Assembly (NCBI RefSeq): GCF_037080055.1
Contig: NZ_JBAOJI010000007.1
Coordinates: forward strand, 182,478 to 246,477
Direction of reading: 5' to 3'
DNA from: Halovenus sp037080055
GTDB lineage: Archaea; Halobacteriota; Halobacteria; Halobacteriales; Haloarculaceae
Length of the DNA: 64,000 bases
Every line of letters starts with the position of its first letter. Position 1 is the stretch's first letter. The notes under the pieces were generated by a model. The model did not search any database, had not been told where the DNA came from, and saw nothing but the letters and a program-made list of their open reading frames with translations. The position numbers and the translations under genes were made by a program. Shown here piece by piece: positions 8,509 through 16,345 of the stretch.

Positions 8509-9348
8509 TCAACCGAGATCGATCCGCTCGAACCGGAGATACCCGATCGTCAGCGGACCGACGAGCCAGGCTGCCAGAACGACGAACCCGAGCCAGTTCT
8601 GGAGATAGACCGCACTCGGTTTCGGGAGCAGCGTGATCTCTGCGAACTCGGGAACGAGTGCTCGTGCCGCATACGGGAAGGCTGTCGACGGATTGAGCAG
8701 TCCGACGAACTCGATCCAGTCGGGGAGGCCGTTGTCTGGAACTTCCGACCCCACGGTCGCAAGTTGCAACAAGAGTAGGAATACGTCCCAGAACAACAGG
8801 AACAGACCGTACAGTACCGTCGCGATGGCGAGTGCTCTCGTTCTGGACGCTGTCACTACAGAGACGCCGATCCCAACTGCGACGTACACCGCGCCGTACA
8901 ACAGCGTCAACAGGGTGTACAGGACGACGATTCGAAGCGAAAACGAACTGTAGGTGAGCAGTGCGATGATCGTCGCAGTGCCGTATCCGAACAGGACTGC
9001 AACCGAGAGCACGGCCGTCCGTCCGAGGAATTTTCCGTAGACGAAGTCGGCTCTGCTATGCGGGAGACTGAGCATGAGTTTGAAGCTCCCGCTCTGTCGG
9101 TCGTCGACGATAGCGGCGTGGCCGAGCATCAGCCCGATCAACGGGACGAAAAACACCGCAGACTGTTGCATGGAGTTCATCACCGCCAGCGTGCTCGTCG
9201 ACAGATCGCTGTCGCGGAAGAAGGTCGGTACCCACTGGATCGCTGCCAGGAAGCCAGCCCAAACGACGAACAACGCCGTCGTAATGGCGAGGGTATACGA
9301 GCGATGAGTATCCAGAAACTCTTTCTTTGCGACAACGCGGAGGCTCAC
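8509..9348 (-). CDS. ABC-2 type transporter permease, orphan
   Basis: 279 residues with six hydrophobic segments (~20-40, 65-80, 112-132, 140-165, 172-200, 252-272). The central VDDRQSGSFKLMLSLPHSRADFVYGKFLGR is the conserved loop of NosY/ABC-2 permeases preceding TM3. Such permeases need a separate ATPase, but none adjoins: neighbours are a phosphatase and a small membrane protein. The partner is presumably encoded elsewhere. The FbpC-like ATPase at 15.0-16.2 kb belongs to another transporter class. Substrate unknown. Confidence 0.85.
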   Translation of the reverse strand: MSLRVVAKKEFLDTHRSYTLAITTALFVVWAGFLAAIQWVPTFFRDSDLSTSTLAVMNSMQQSAVFFVPLIGLMLGHAAIVDDRQSGSFKLMLSLPHSRADFVYGKFLGRTAVLSVAVLFGYGTATIIALLTYSSFSLRIVVLYTLLTLLYGAVYVAVGIGVSVVTASRTRALAIATVLYGLFLLFWDVFLLLLQLATVGSEVPDNGLPDWIEFVGLLNPSTAFPYAARALVPEFAEITLLPKPSAVYLQNWLGFVVLAAWLVGPLTIGYLRFERIDLG

Positions 9349-9466
9349 GGCCGATGCTTTTCAACAGTCGAACAAGAACCGCTCGTCGCGTTTCAGAGCG
9401 GGAAACGGGCCTGCACTATCTCGGCCGGCCACAAGCGACTTACAGGCACCTCGGGTATTTGCCTGT

Positions 9467-9661
9467 ATGGTTCCCCCGCTGTTCATCGGCCCGCTCGGCT
9501 TTCTCGTCTCGGCGCTCGTCGTGATCCTGCTGGTGCTTCTCATCCTTCGGGTCGTCTTCGCGCTGGCGTGGCGACTGATCGTCATCGCAGCAATCGTCCT
9601 CGGCGTGCTCTGGCTGCTTGGCGCGCTCGGTATCGGCACGCCGGGACCGAATCCGTTCTAA
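9467..9661 (+). CDS. Small hydrophobic membrane protein
   Basis: 64 residues, nearly all hydrophobic: two transmembrane helices (~5-32, 36-57) joined at an Arg, ending GTPGPNPF. It is a short haloarchaeal membrane protein without known function. It is divergent from the permease gene, with 118 bp between, and convergent with the prenyl synthase gene. Confidence 0.6.
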   Translation: MVPPLFIGPLGFLVSALVVILLVLLILRVVFALAWRLIVIAAIVLGVLWLLGALGIGTPGPNPF

Positions 9662-9685
9662 AAAGACCGACTGCCGAGTTCGCAG

Positions 9686-10720
9686 TCAGTACTCCCGCTC
9701 GATGAGGTAGTCGGCGATATCGTCGAGCAGGTCGTGGGCCTCGTTGTCGGGGAGGGTCTGGAGATGTGATTTTCCACTGTCGACCAGTCGCTGGGCCGTC
9801 GAGCGTGCGTACTCGATGCTGCCGGCCTCCTCCAGTCTGGCGACCGCGTCGTCGATTTCGGCCTCCGTCACGTCTTCGACAGTCTCGGCAGTGACGAGGT
9901 TGTCGATGTCGACGCCCTGATCGCGGGCGTGGACGGTGATGATCGTCCGCTTGCCTTCGACGAGGTCGCTGCCGCGCTGTTTGCCCAGTTTCTCCGTGGG
10001 GGTCGTCAGGTCCAGCAGATCGTCCTGAATCTGGAAGGCCCGACCCACGTCTAGCCCGTAGCTGTGCAGTGGGTCGACTGCGTCGTCATATCCGAGGAGA
10101 ACTGCGGGGATGCTCGCCGCTGCAGCGTACAACACCGCCGTCTTCAACTCGACCATGCCGAGATACTCGTCGGGCGTGACAGCAGCCCGCTTCTCGAACT
10201 CGATGTCGAGTGACTGGCCCTCACAGATCTCCGTGCAGGTCGTCGCCAACTCCGACAGCGCCCGCACGGAGCGTTCGGCCGGTGCGCCGGTTTCGAGCAT
10301 GTTCTCGAAGGCCTTCGAGTACAGCGTGTCGCCGGCGAGAATCGCCGTCGAGAGGTCGTACTCCCGGTGGACCGCCGGGACGCCGCGCCGCATGTCGTCG
10401 TCGTCCATGATATCGTCGTGGATGAGCGTAAACGACTGGATGATCTCGATGCTGACCGCGGCCGCCATGATATCGATAGCGCTGCCGTCGGTCGCGGGAA
10501 ACTCCCGGTAGTTTCTCGACTGCGGTTCGATATCTGCGAGCGACTCCGCAGCGAGCAGCAAGATGGTCGGGCGAAGCCGTTTGCCGCCGGCTTCGAGCAG
10601 ATACCGGGAGGCCTCGTAGAGCCGTTCCGGTTTCTCGATCGGCAGATCCTCTCCGATCGCGTCGTTGACCAGCCGTCGTCGCCCTTCGAGCGCGGCCTCA
10701 ACTGCCTGCTGGCGAGACAT
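9686..10720 (-). CDS. idsA: Polyprenyl (geranylgeranyl/farnesylgeranyl) diphosphate synthase
   Basis: 344 residues. It has the first Asp-rich motif HDDIMDDDDMRRG (~95-107) with downstream VH, GGKRLRP near the N-terminus, and the second Asp-rich motif FQIQDDLLD (~215). This is a trans-isoprenyl diphosphate synthase that extends DMAPP with IPP, giving the C20 (or C25) chain for archaeal lipids. A GTG at 10726 overlaps the RNase J stop codon (GTGA); the ATG two codons later (10720) is annotated, and either start is coupled to rnj. It ends the isoprenoid operon. Confidence 0.92.
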   Translation of the reverse strand: MSRQQAVEAALEGRRRLVNDAIGEDLPIEKPERLYEASRYLLEAGGKRLRPTILLLAAESLADIEPQSRNYREFPATDGSAIDIMAAAVSIEIIQSFTLIHDDIMDDDDMRRGVPAVHREYDLSTAILAGDTLYSKAFENMLETGAPAERSVRALSELATTCTEICEGQSLDIEFEKRAAVTPDEYLGMVELKTAVLYAAAASIPAVLLGYDDAVDPLHSYGLDVGRAFQIQDDLLDLTTPTEKLGKQRGSDLVEGKRTIITVHARDQGVDIDNLVTAETVEDVTEAEIDDAVARLEEAGSIEYARSTAQRLVDSGKSHLQTLPDNEAHDLLDDIADYLIEREY

Positions 10721-10722
10721 AT

Positions 10723-12069
10723 TCACTCAACCAGCGTAATCAGGTTCCCGTTGCGGGTCACGTGCAGGTCACGGCCGACCTTGTAGCCCTGATTCTCTGC
10801 AAGGTTGACGTAGTCGGCGAAGCCACTCATGTCTTGGTGGGCCGGAATGACGTTCTGTGGCTGCAGCGCGTCCAGCATCTCGTAGTGACCCTCCCGGTTC
10901 AGGTGGCCCGAGACGTGGATATCGTCGTAGATCCGAGCGCCCTGCATCCCGAGCAGTTTCTCGGACTGGTACCGCTGGCCCTCGTTCATCGGTTCCGGAA
11001 TGACCCGGGCCGAGAACAGCACCTTGTCACCGTCTTCTAGTTCGTACGGCGTCTCGCCACGACCCATCCGGGTGAGCATCGCGCGCGGTTCACCCTGATG
11101 GCCGGTGACGATGGGCAGGAAGTTCTCCTTGCCCTCGTTCATGACCCGTTTGAATGTCCGATCGACGGACTTCCGGTGACCGTACATTCCCAGATCATCC
11201 GGGAAGTCGACGAAGTCGAGTCGTTCTGCGGTGCCGGAGTACTTCTCCATCGATCGACCGAGCAGCACGGGCTGACGGCCGATATCGTCGGCGAACTCGA
11301 CCAGTGACTTCACTCGGGCGATGTGTGAGGAGAACGTCGTCGCGACGATTCCGCCGTCGTAGTCCTCGATGCTGGTCATCACGTCCTTGAGGTGGCGTCG
11401 TGCGACGGACTCAGAGGGCGTTCGGCCCTTCTTGCCGGCGTTCGTACAGTCCTCGATGTAACAGAGGACACCGTTGTCCTCGCGGCCGATCTCGCGGAAC
11501 CGCTCCATATCGATTGGGTCGCCGATGACCGGCGTGTGGTCCATCCGTTTGTCGAGTCCGTAGACGATTGCGCCTTCCGGGGTGTGAAGAACCGGGTTGA
11601 TCGCGTCGATGATCGAGTGGGTGACGTTGACGAACTCGAGTTCGTTCTTGTCGCCGATGGACATCGTCTCGCCGGCTTCCATCTTCACAAGATCGTTCTG
11701 GACGCCGAACTTCTCTTCGCCCTGAATCTGCTGTTTGACGAGTTCAATCGTGTACGGCGTCGCGACGACCGGCGCGTCGTACCGGTGGGCCAACTTCGAG
11801 ATTGCGCCGATGTGGTCGAGGTGGCCGTGTGTCGGCACGATGGCCTTTACGTCACCCTCCAACTCGGACATGATCCGATCGTCCGGGATCGCACCCATGT
11901 CGATCAGATCCAGCGAGTGCATCCGCTCTGTTTCCACGTTGTCGTGGATCAATACCTTCGAGAGGTTGAGACCCATGTCGAAGACGACGACGTCATCGCC
12001 CGCGCGTACGGCCGTCATCTGTCGCCCAACCTCTTCGTATCCGCCAATCGTTGCGATTTCGATTTCCAT
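10723..12069 (-). CDS. rnj: Ribonuclease J (archaeal aRNase J)
   Basis: 448 residues starting MEIEIATIGGYEEVGRQMTAV. The metallo-beta-lactamase motif THGHLDHIGAI (~76-86) and the beta-CASP segments (VVATTFSSHIARVKSL, TGHQGEPRAML) identify the RNase J family. The C-terminal HVSGHLNREG and PAHQDMSGF are the last metal/RNA motifs. Archaeal RNase J is a 5'-3' exoribonuclease in mRNA decay and rRNA maturation. It sits inside the isoprenoid operon immediately upstream of idsA, an arrangement I recall as recurrent in Halobacteria. The start at 12069 matches the family N-terminus. Confidence 0.92.
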   Translation of the reverse strand: MEIEIATIGGYEEVGRQMTAVRAGDDVVVFDMGLNLSKVLIHDNVETERMHSLDLIDMGAIPDDRIMSELEGDVKAIVPTHGHLDHIGAISKLAHRYDAPVVATPYTIELVKQQIQGEEKFGVQNDLVKMEAGETMSIGDKNELEFVNVTHSIIDAINPVLHTPEGAIVYGLDKRMDHTPVIGDPIDMERFREIGREDNGVLCYIEDCTNAGKKGRTPSESVARRHLKDVMTSIEDYDGGIVATTFSSHIARVKSLVEFADDIGRQPVLLGRSMEKYSGTAERLDFVDFPDDLGMYGHRKSVDRTFKRVMNEGKENFLPIVTGHQGEPRAMLTRMGRGETPYELEDGDKVLFSARVIPEPMNEGQRYQSEKLLGMQGARIYDDIHVSGHLNREGHYEMLDALQPQNVIPAHQDMSGFADYVNLAENQGYKVGRDLHVTRNGNLITLVE

Positions 12070-12307
12070 AGTGATCACGCCGAGGCGATCGCCACGCTCG
12101 GGCGGACCGGCAACCACGAACACAGCCGACTAACCGGCTGTCCGGTGGTCCCGACACTGTCGGTCGACCGCCGTCGGACGACTCGGCCAATAGCCGAAGC
12201 CGTCGTCGGTGGCGGTGCGCCGGTCGCCCGTTTCCCCGTGGCGACCGTTCGCTCGGATACGCGGAAGTCGTACCGCAAGCCTAAAAAGAACGTCGGTTGG
12301 TCTGTCC

Positions 12308-13168
12308 TTATTCGTCGTCGAAATTATCGGCTAACGGATCAGAACTCGAATTGCCAGCCGTTTCGACGTTTTCGCGATTCTCTTCGTCCTCGAACTCGAA
12401 ATCACCCGTTTCTTCGGCCTTCTCCGTCTCTGACGGCTCCTCTGTCGTCTCCTCGTTGCTCCCGAAGACGATCTCCTCGGCGGTCTGCTCACGACCCGTT
12501 CCGTCGTCGGGTTGTTCCTGTTGTTGGGCTGTCGTCTGTGCTGGCTGTTGCTCCGGCGGCTCTGTCTCCGCGGGCGGACTCTCTTGGTCGGACTGCGTGG
12601 ACTCGGCCTCTGCTGCGGGCTGCGGTTCCGCCGGTGGCTCCGGCTCTTGAGGGGGGTGCTGTGGGTCCGTAGGTGGTTCCTGTTGCTGTGGGTCCGTGGG
12701 CGGCTCCGGCTGCTGTTGTGGTTCTGCGGCCGGCTCTGGTTGCTGTTGTTGGGGCTCCTGTTGTGCTTTGGGTGGCTCTGCCGGCTGGTCGGCGGCATCG
12801 GCAGCGACCGCCCCCTCCGCGGCGGGTTCCGCGGGCTGTTCAGCTTCTTCGTCGTCGGCCGAATCAGCAGCCTCGGTGAACTCGACGGCCGGATCGGCGT
12901 TGCCTTTCGAGACACCGTCGGCGATTAGCTTGTAGATGATGGCAAACTGCCCGATGATGAGGATGCTGAGTCCGAGGACGCCGAGGACGAGGCCGCCGGC
13001 GATGAACGCCGTCTCCGCCGATCCGGTGCCCCGCCACGTCTGAATCTCGGGCACAGCGAGCGCAACACCGCCGGCGAGCGCGCCGCCACCAATCAGCAGA
13101 ATGAACAAAAAGAGCCCGAACAGTCGGCTGCCGTATTTGAAACTCTCTGAAAACGATGTGGTGGCCAT
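12308..13168 (-). CDS. Membrane protein with long Pro/Gln/Glu-rich cytoplasmic tail
   Basis: 286 residues. Two transmembrane helices (~16-38 and 50-78, the second reading AFIAGGLVLGVLGLSILIIGQFAIIY in outline) are followed by about 190 residues of low complexity rich in Pro, Gln, Glu and Ala, with imperfect repeats such as EPPTDPQQQ. The C-terminus is acidic. I do not recognise a function. It lies 56 bp behind ipk and 238 bp ahead of rnj. The tail is likely disordered and may serve as a protein-protein tether (inference). The start at 13168 is chosen to avoid overlap with ipk. Confidence 0.72.
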   Translation of the reverse strand: MATTSFSESFKYGSRLFGLFLFILLIGGGALAGGVALAVPEIQTWRGTGSAETAFIAGGLVLGVLGLSILIIGQFAIIYKLIADGVSKGNADPAVEFTEAADSADDEEAEQPAEPAAEGAVAADAADQPAEPPKAQQEPQQQQPEPAAEPQQQPEPPTDPQQQEPPTDPQHPPQEPEPPAEPQPAAEAESTQSDQESPPAETEPPEQQPAQTTAQQQEQPDDGTGREQTAEEIVFGSNEETTEEPSETEKAEETGDFEFEDEENRENVETAGNSSSDPLADNFDDE

Positions 13169-13224
13169 ACCGTGGGCAATGTCTGAATCGCGTAAATGCA
13201 TTTCGGCAGACCGTGTCCGGCAAC

Positions 13225-13965
13225 TCACCTGACGACCGTTCCCGCCCGTCCCGTCTCGAGAAATGCCGCCAGCGCGTCGGGATCAAAAATCGAGGCCGGT
13301 GTGTCGAGTTCGAGCAACCGCTGTACTTTCGCGGCCATCCCGCCGGTGACATCCGTCGACTCGCTGGCACCGAGCACGCTCGCCACGGCCTCGAAGGACT
13401 CGATCTCGTCGATCACGTCGCCGTCATCGTCGAGCACACCCGGCACCGTCGAGCAGAGACCGACCCGGTCGGCCGCCAGCGACTCGGCCAGCGAGACGAC
13501 GATCGTATCGCCGCTGATGATCGTCCCGCCACGGCCGGCGTGTGCGATCACGTCGCCGTTGAGCACGGGCACGAACCCTTCCGAGAGCATCGTCCGCACG
13601 CTCCCCTCGGCGAGCGTGACGGTTCCATCTCCGGCTCGAAAACCGGCCGACAGAGGCCGGACAGGAAGGGGATCGACCCCTTCTTCGGCCAGCGCATCCA
13701 GCACCGCATCGGTCAACCGACCCATCGCCCGATGGATGGCGAGCAGTCCAGCACCGTCGTGGCTCCCGTCTGCCCGCGAGACGCCGTGTTCGGCGGCGTG
13801 GTGGTGGCCGAAACTACCCCCGCCGTGGACGACGACGATCTCACCGCCCTCGGCGACGTACTCGCCGATGGCCGCCGCCGTCCGGGCAAGATTCTCCTCG
13901 TCGACCGTCTCTGGCTGATCTTTCTCGGTGATAACGCTCCCGCCGAGTTTGAGAATCGTCGTCAT
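13225..13965 (-). CDS. ipk: Isopentenyl phosphate kinase
   Basis: 246 residues of the amino-acid-kinase fold: KLGGSVITEK at the N-terminus, VVVHGGGSFGHHHA (with the catalytic His of IPK), GDVI and IISGDTIVVSLAESL in the nucleotide part, and TGGMAAKV near the end. It phosphorylates isopentenyl phosphate to IPP, the last step of the alternative archaeal mevalonate pathway. Its ATG overlaps the mevalonate kinase stop (ATGA), so the two are translationally coupled. Confidence 0.94.
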   Translation of the reverse strand: MTTILKLGGSVITEKDQPETVDEENLARTAAAIGEYVAEGGEIVVVHGGGSFGHHHAAEHGVSRADGSHDGAGLLAIHRAMGRLTDAVLDALAEEGVDPLPVRPLSAGFRAGDGTVTLAEGSVRTMLSEGFVPVLNGDVIAHAGRGGTIISGDTIVVSLAESLAADRVGLCSTVPGVLDDDGDVIDEIESFEAVASVLGASESTDVTGGMAAKVQRLLELDTPASIFDPDALAAFLETGRAGTVVR

Positions 13966-14951
13966 CTGTCCTCCTCGACGCGGACCCCCTCGCCGTCGAG
14001 TTGGGCGCGCAGGGCCTGCTCACAGCCCGGTGTGTATTCCAGTGCGGTGATCGTCTCCGGCGAGTCGTCGAGTGCGACGATACAGCCACCGCCGCCCGCG
14101 CCGGTCAGTTTCGCGCCCGTTGCCCCGGCGTCGCGGGCCGCCCAGACCATCGCGTCGAGTGAGCGCGAAGAGACGCCCAGTGCCGAGAGCAGGCCGTGAT
14201 TGAAGTTCATCAACTCGCCCAGTTCCTCGACGTTCCCGTCCGCAAGCGCTTGTTCGCCACTTCGGACGATATCGCCGATCGCCTCGACCGTATCGGCGGC
14301 GAAGTCGTACTCCTCGCGCAACTCCCGGACGCCGGCGACGAGTGCGCCGGTATCGCCGGCGCCGCCGTCGTAACCGATGACGAAGGGGAGATCCGGCGTC
14401 CCGACCTGTCGGCAGTCGTCGCCCTCGACGCGGACGGCCCCGCCCATGGCCGAGCAGAACGTGTCCGCCCGCGAGGCCTGCCCGTCCTGTACCTCGTGTT
14501 CGACCCGGTAGGCACGTTCTGCGATCTCTTCGGCGGAGAGTTCGACGCCGAGTTCGCGCGTGCCGGCCTCGATTGCCGCGACGGCGACGGCCGCCGAGGA
14601 GCCGAGTCCCGCACCGAGGGGAATCTCGCTGTCGATCTGCACCTCGAAGCCCGTTCCCTCGACGCCGGCGGCGTCTTCGACCTGTGCGATTGCCTCGTTG
14701 ACGTAGCCCATCGCCGCCTCGACCAGCGAATCCGAGACATCGATATCTGGCCGGCCCGAGGCGTCACCGTCGTACTCGACTGCGAAGCCGTCGAGCGAGA
14801 GATCGTTCGCCTGGACGCGCAGTCCTTCCTCGCGTTCGTTGACGGTGACCTCCGCCCGCAGTTCGATCGCACACGGGACCGCGGGCTCGCCGTAGACGAC
14901 CGCATGCTCCCCGAAGAGATACACTTTGCCGGGGGCGCTGGCTGTGACCAT
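13962..14951 (-). CDS. mvk: Mevalonate kinase
   Basis: 329 residues, GHMP kinase family: APGKVYLFGEHAVVYGEPA at the N-terminus, the ATP loop PLGAGLGSSAAVAVAA (~111-126) and the C-terminal KLTGAGGGGCIVAL. It phosphorylates mevalonate at O5. First gene of the mvk-ipk-(membrane protein)-rnj-idsA cluster; a TATA-like box 28 nt upstream of its ATG suggests it opens the operon with a leaderless transcript. Confidence 0.94.
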   Translation of the reverse strand: MVTASAPGKVYLFGEHAVVYGEPAVPCAIELRAEVTVNEREEGLRVQANDLSLDGFAVEYDGDASGRPDIDVSDSLVEAAMGYVNEAIAQVEDAAGVEGTGFEVQIDSEIPLGAGLGSSAAVAVAAIEAGTRELGVELSAEEIAERAYRVEHEVQDGQASRADTFCSAMGGAVRVEGDDCRQVGTPDLPFVIGYDGGAGDTGALVAGVRELREEYDFAADTVEAIGDIVRSGEQALADGNVEELGELMNFNHGLLSALGVSSRSLDAMVWAARDAGATGAKLTGAGGGGCIVALDDSPETITALEYTPGCEQALRAQLDGEGVRVEEDR

Positions 14952-14974
14952 ACCTGTCTCTGTGTGGGGGACGG

Positions 14975-14983
14975 TGTTTTAGA
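14975..14983 (-). promoter_or_regulatory. TATA element of the mvk operon
   Basis: On the minus strand ATCTAAAAC is centred about 28 nt before the mvk ATG, the distance of a leaderless haloarchaeal promoter. Confidence 0.45.
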
Positions 14984-15010
14984 TGTCGGTTTCAGAAACG
15001 AGACGTATCC

Positions 15011-16153
15011 CTACTCGGTCGGATACCACGCGAGTTCGTGGTCGGCGGTGATCGAGATGCTGACTGGCTGGCCGTGCTCGAATGTTTCGACGTGGTTGTG
15101 GAGACAGCGAAGGGTGGTTTCCCCCTCCAGTTCGACACCGTAGACGAAGTTCGGGCCGTTGTACTGGCGGTGGACGATTTCGCCGTCGGCCATCGTCTCG
15201 TTGGCGGGGAGGGCTTCGAGATCGTCCGGACGAACGAGAATGTCGATCTGTGCGCCGTCGTAGGCGTCGACAGGACCGTTGAGCTGTGCCGTTTCGAGTT
15301 GTTCGAGTTCCGTCTCGACCGTGTCACCACGGACCCGGCCGGTGAGGAAACTCGCCCGACCGAGGAAACTCGCCACGAACCGTGACTCGGGGTTCTCGAA
15401 GACCAGTTCGGGCTTGCCGACCTGTTCGAGGTGACCGTCGTTCATGATCGCCACGCGGTCCGAAATCGACAGCGCCTCCTCCTGATCGTGAGTCACCGAG
15501 ATGGCGGTCACACCGGCTTCTTTGAGAATCCGCCGGACTTCCTGTCGCATGTCGATCCGCAGGCGAACGTCGAGATTCGAGAACGGCTCGTCGAGCAAGA
15601 GAATATCCGGCTCCGGAGCCAGCGACCGGGCCAGCGCGACTCGCTGCTGCTGGCCGCCGGAGAGTGCCTCCGGGTACTTATCGCGGTGTTCGTCGAGGTC
15701 GACCAGTGCCAGCAGTTCGTCGAGTCGCTGTTGCTGCTCTTCGGACTCCCAGTCGTCGATCCCGAAGGTGATGTTCTCGCCGACTGTCAGGTGCGGAAAG
15801 AGCGCAAACTCTTGGAAGACCAGCCCGACGTTTCGCTCCTCCGGTGGGACAGCCGAACTGCCGTCGGCGACTGTCTCACCGGCAATTCGCACCTCTCCGC
15901 CGGTCGGCTGTTCGAGTCCGGCGATCATCCGAAGCGTGGTCGTCTTGCCACACCCCGACGGACCCAGAAGCGTCAGCAACTCGCCCCGATCGACCGATAG
16001 CGAGAACTCCTCGACGGCCGTTTCGATACCGTACTCCCGGGTTAGCCCGTCGAGTTCCAGTACCGTCTCGCCGGTTGTCGTCTCCTCGTCGGTGTGCCAG
16101 CCGATTGCCGGCTGGTTAGTCCGAACGCGTTGATCGAGTTTCTGTCCAGACAT
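15011..16153 (-). CDS. ABC transporter ATP-binding protein, FbpC/PotA-like with TOBE domain
   Basis: 380 residues. Walker A GPSGCGKTT (~69-77), Q-loop VFQEFALFPHLTV, signature LSGGQQQRVALARSLA, Walker B ILLLDEPFSNLD and the switch His in SVTHDQEEAL are all present, followed by a TOBE-like C-terminal domain (~270-380). This is the ATPase class that energises uptake of ferric iron, thiamine, polyamines or sulfate. No permease or binding-protein gene adjoins, so it is an orphan here; the partner may be elsewhere. It has an unusual ~30-residue extension before the first beta strand. Divergent from the thiolase gene. Confidence 0.88.
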   Translation of the reverse strand: MSGQKLDQRVRTNQPAIGWHTDEETTTGETVLELDGLTREYGIETAVEEFSLSVDRGELLTLLGPSGCGKTTTLRMIAGLEQPTGGEVRIAGETVADGSSAVPPEERNVGLVFQEFALFPHLTVGENITFGIDDWESEEQQQRLDELLALVDLDEHRDKYPEALSGGQQQRVALARSLAPEPDILLLDEPFSNLDVRLRIDMRQEVRRILKEAGVTAISVTHDQEEALSISDRVAIMNDGHLEQVGKPELVFENPESRFVASFLGRASFLTGRVRGDTVETELEQLETAQLNGPVDAYDGAQIDILVRPDDLEALPANETMADGEIVHRQYNGPNFVYGVELEGETTLRCLHNHVETFEHGQPVSISITADHELAWYPTE

Positions 16154-16247
16154 TGTCAACAGATCCCGTCTCTGTCACGACACAGTCGGCCACGACGACG
16201 CAATAATCCTCCGACGTGAGTCCAGAGACGCATTATCTACCTGATCT

Positions 16248-16265
16248 TTTTAGGCGAACCAAAAG
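16248..16265. promoter_or_regulatory. Degenerate iron-box-like element between the ABC ATPase and thiolase genes
   Basis: TTTTAGG-CGAA-CCAAAAG keeps five of seven positions of the second arm expected from the perfect site at 584-601 and, like it, is followed by AGTAT-type sequence. It lies 81 nt upstream of the thiolase ATG and 95 nt upstream of the ABC ATPase ATG. It could be a regulator site or simply a BRE/TATA region; assignment is weak. Confidence 0.3.
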
Positions 16266-16345
16266 TATCTATCGGTTGTTCTCAAAGCCTCGCACTCCCG
16301 TCGCCCCACCGAAACCGACACAATCCCGGGATGAGAGGTGTGGAT

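Noticed and set aside
11392..12672. 426-codon open frame opposite rnj and the membrane protein gene
   Set aside because: Shadow of the RNase J gene; no recognisable domain, and it crosses two genes.
12500..12830. Repetitive sequence at first sight like a tandem DNA repeat
   Set aside because: It is the Pro/Gln/Glu-rich coding tail; units are irregular at DNA level and in frame with a protein.
8509..16153. Pairing the orphan ABC-2 permease with the ATPase at 15.0-16.2 kb
   Set aside because: The ATPase is of the importer FbpC/PotA type with a TOBE domain; ABC-2 permeases use CcmA/NosF-type ATPases, and the genes are 6 kb apart.
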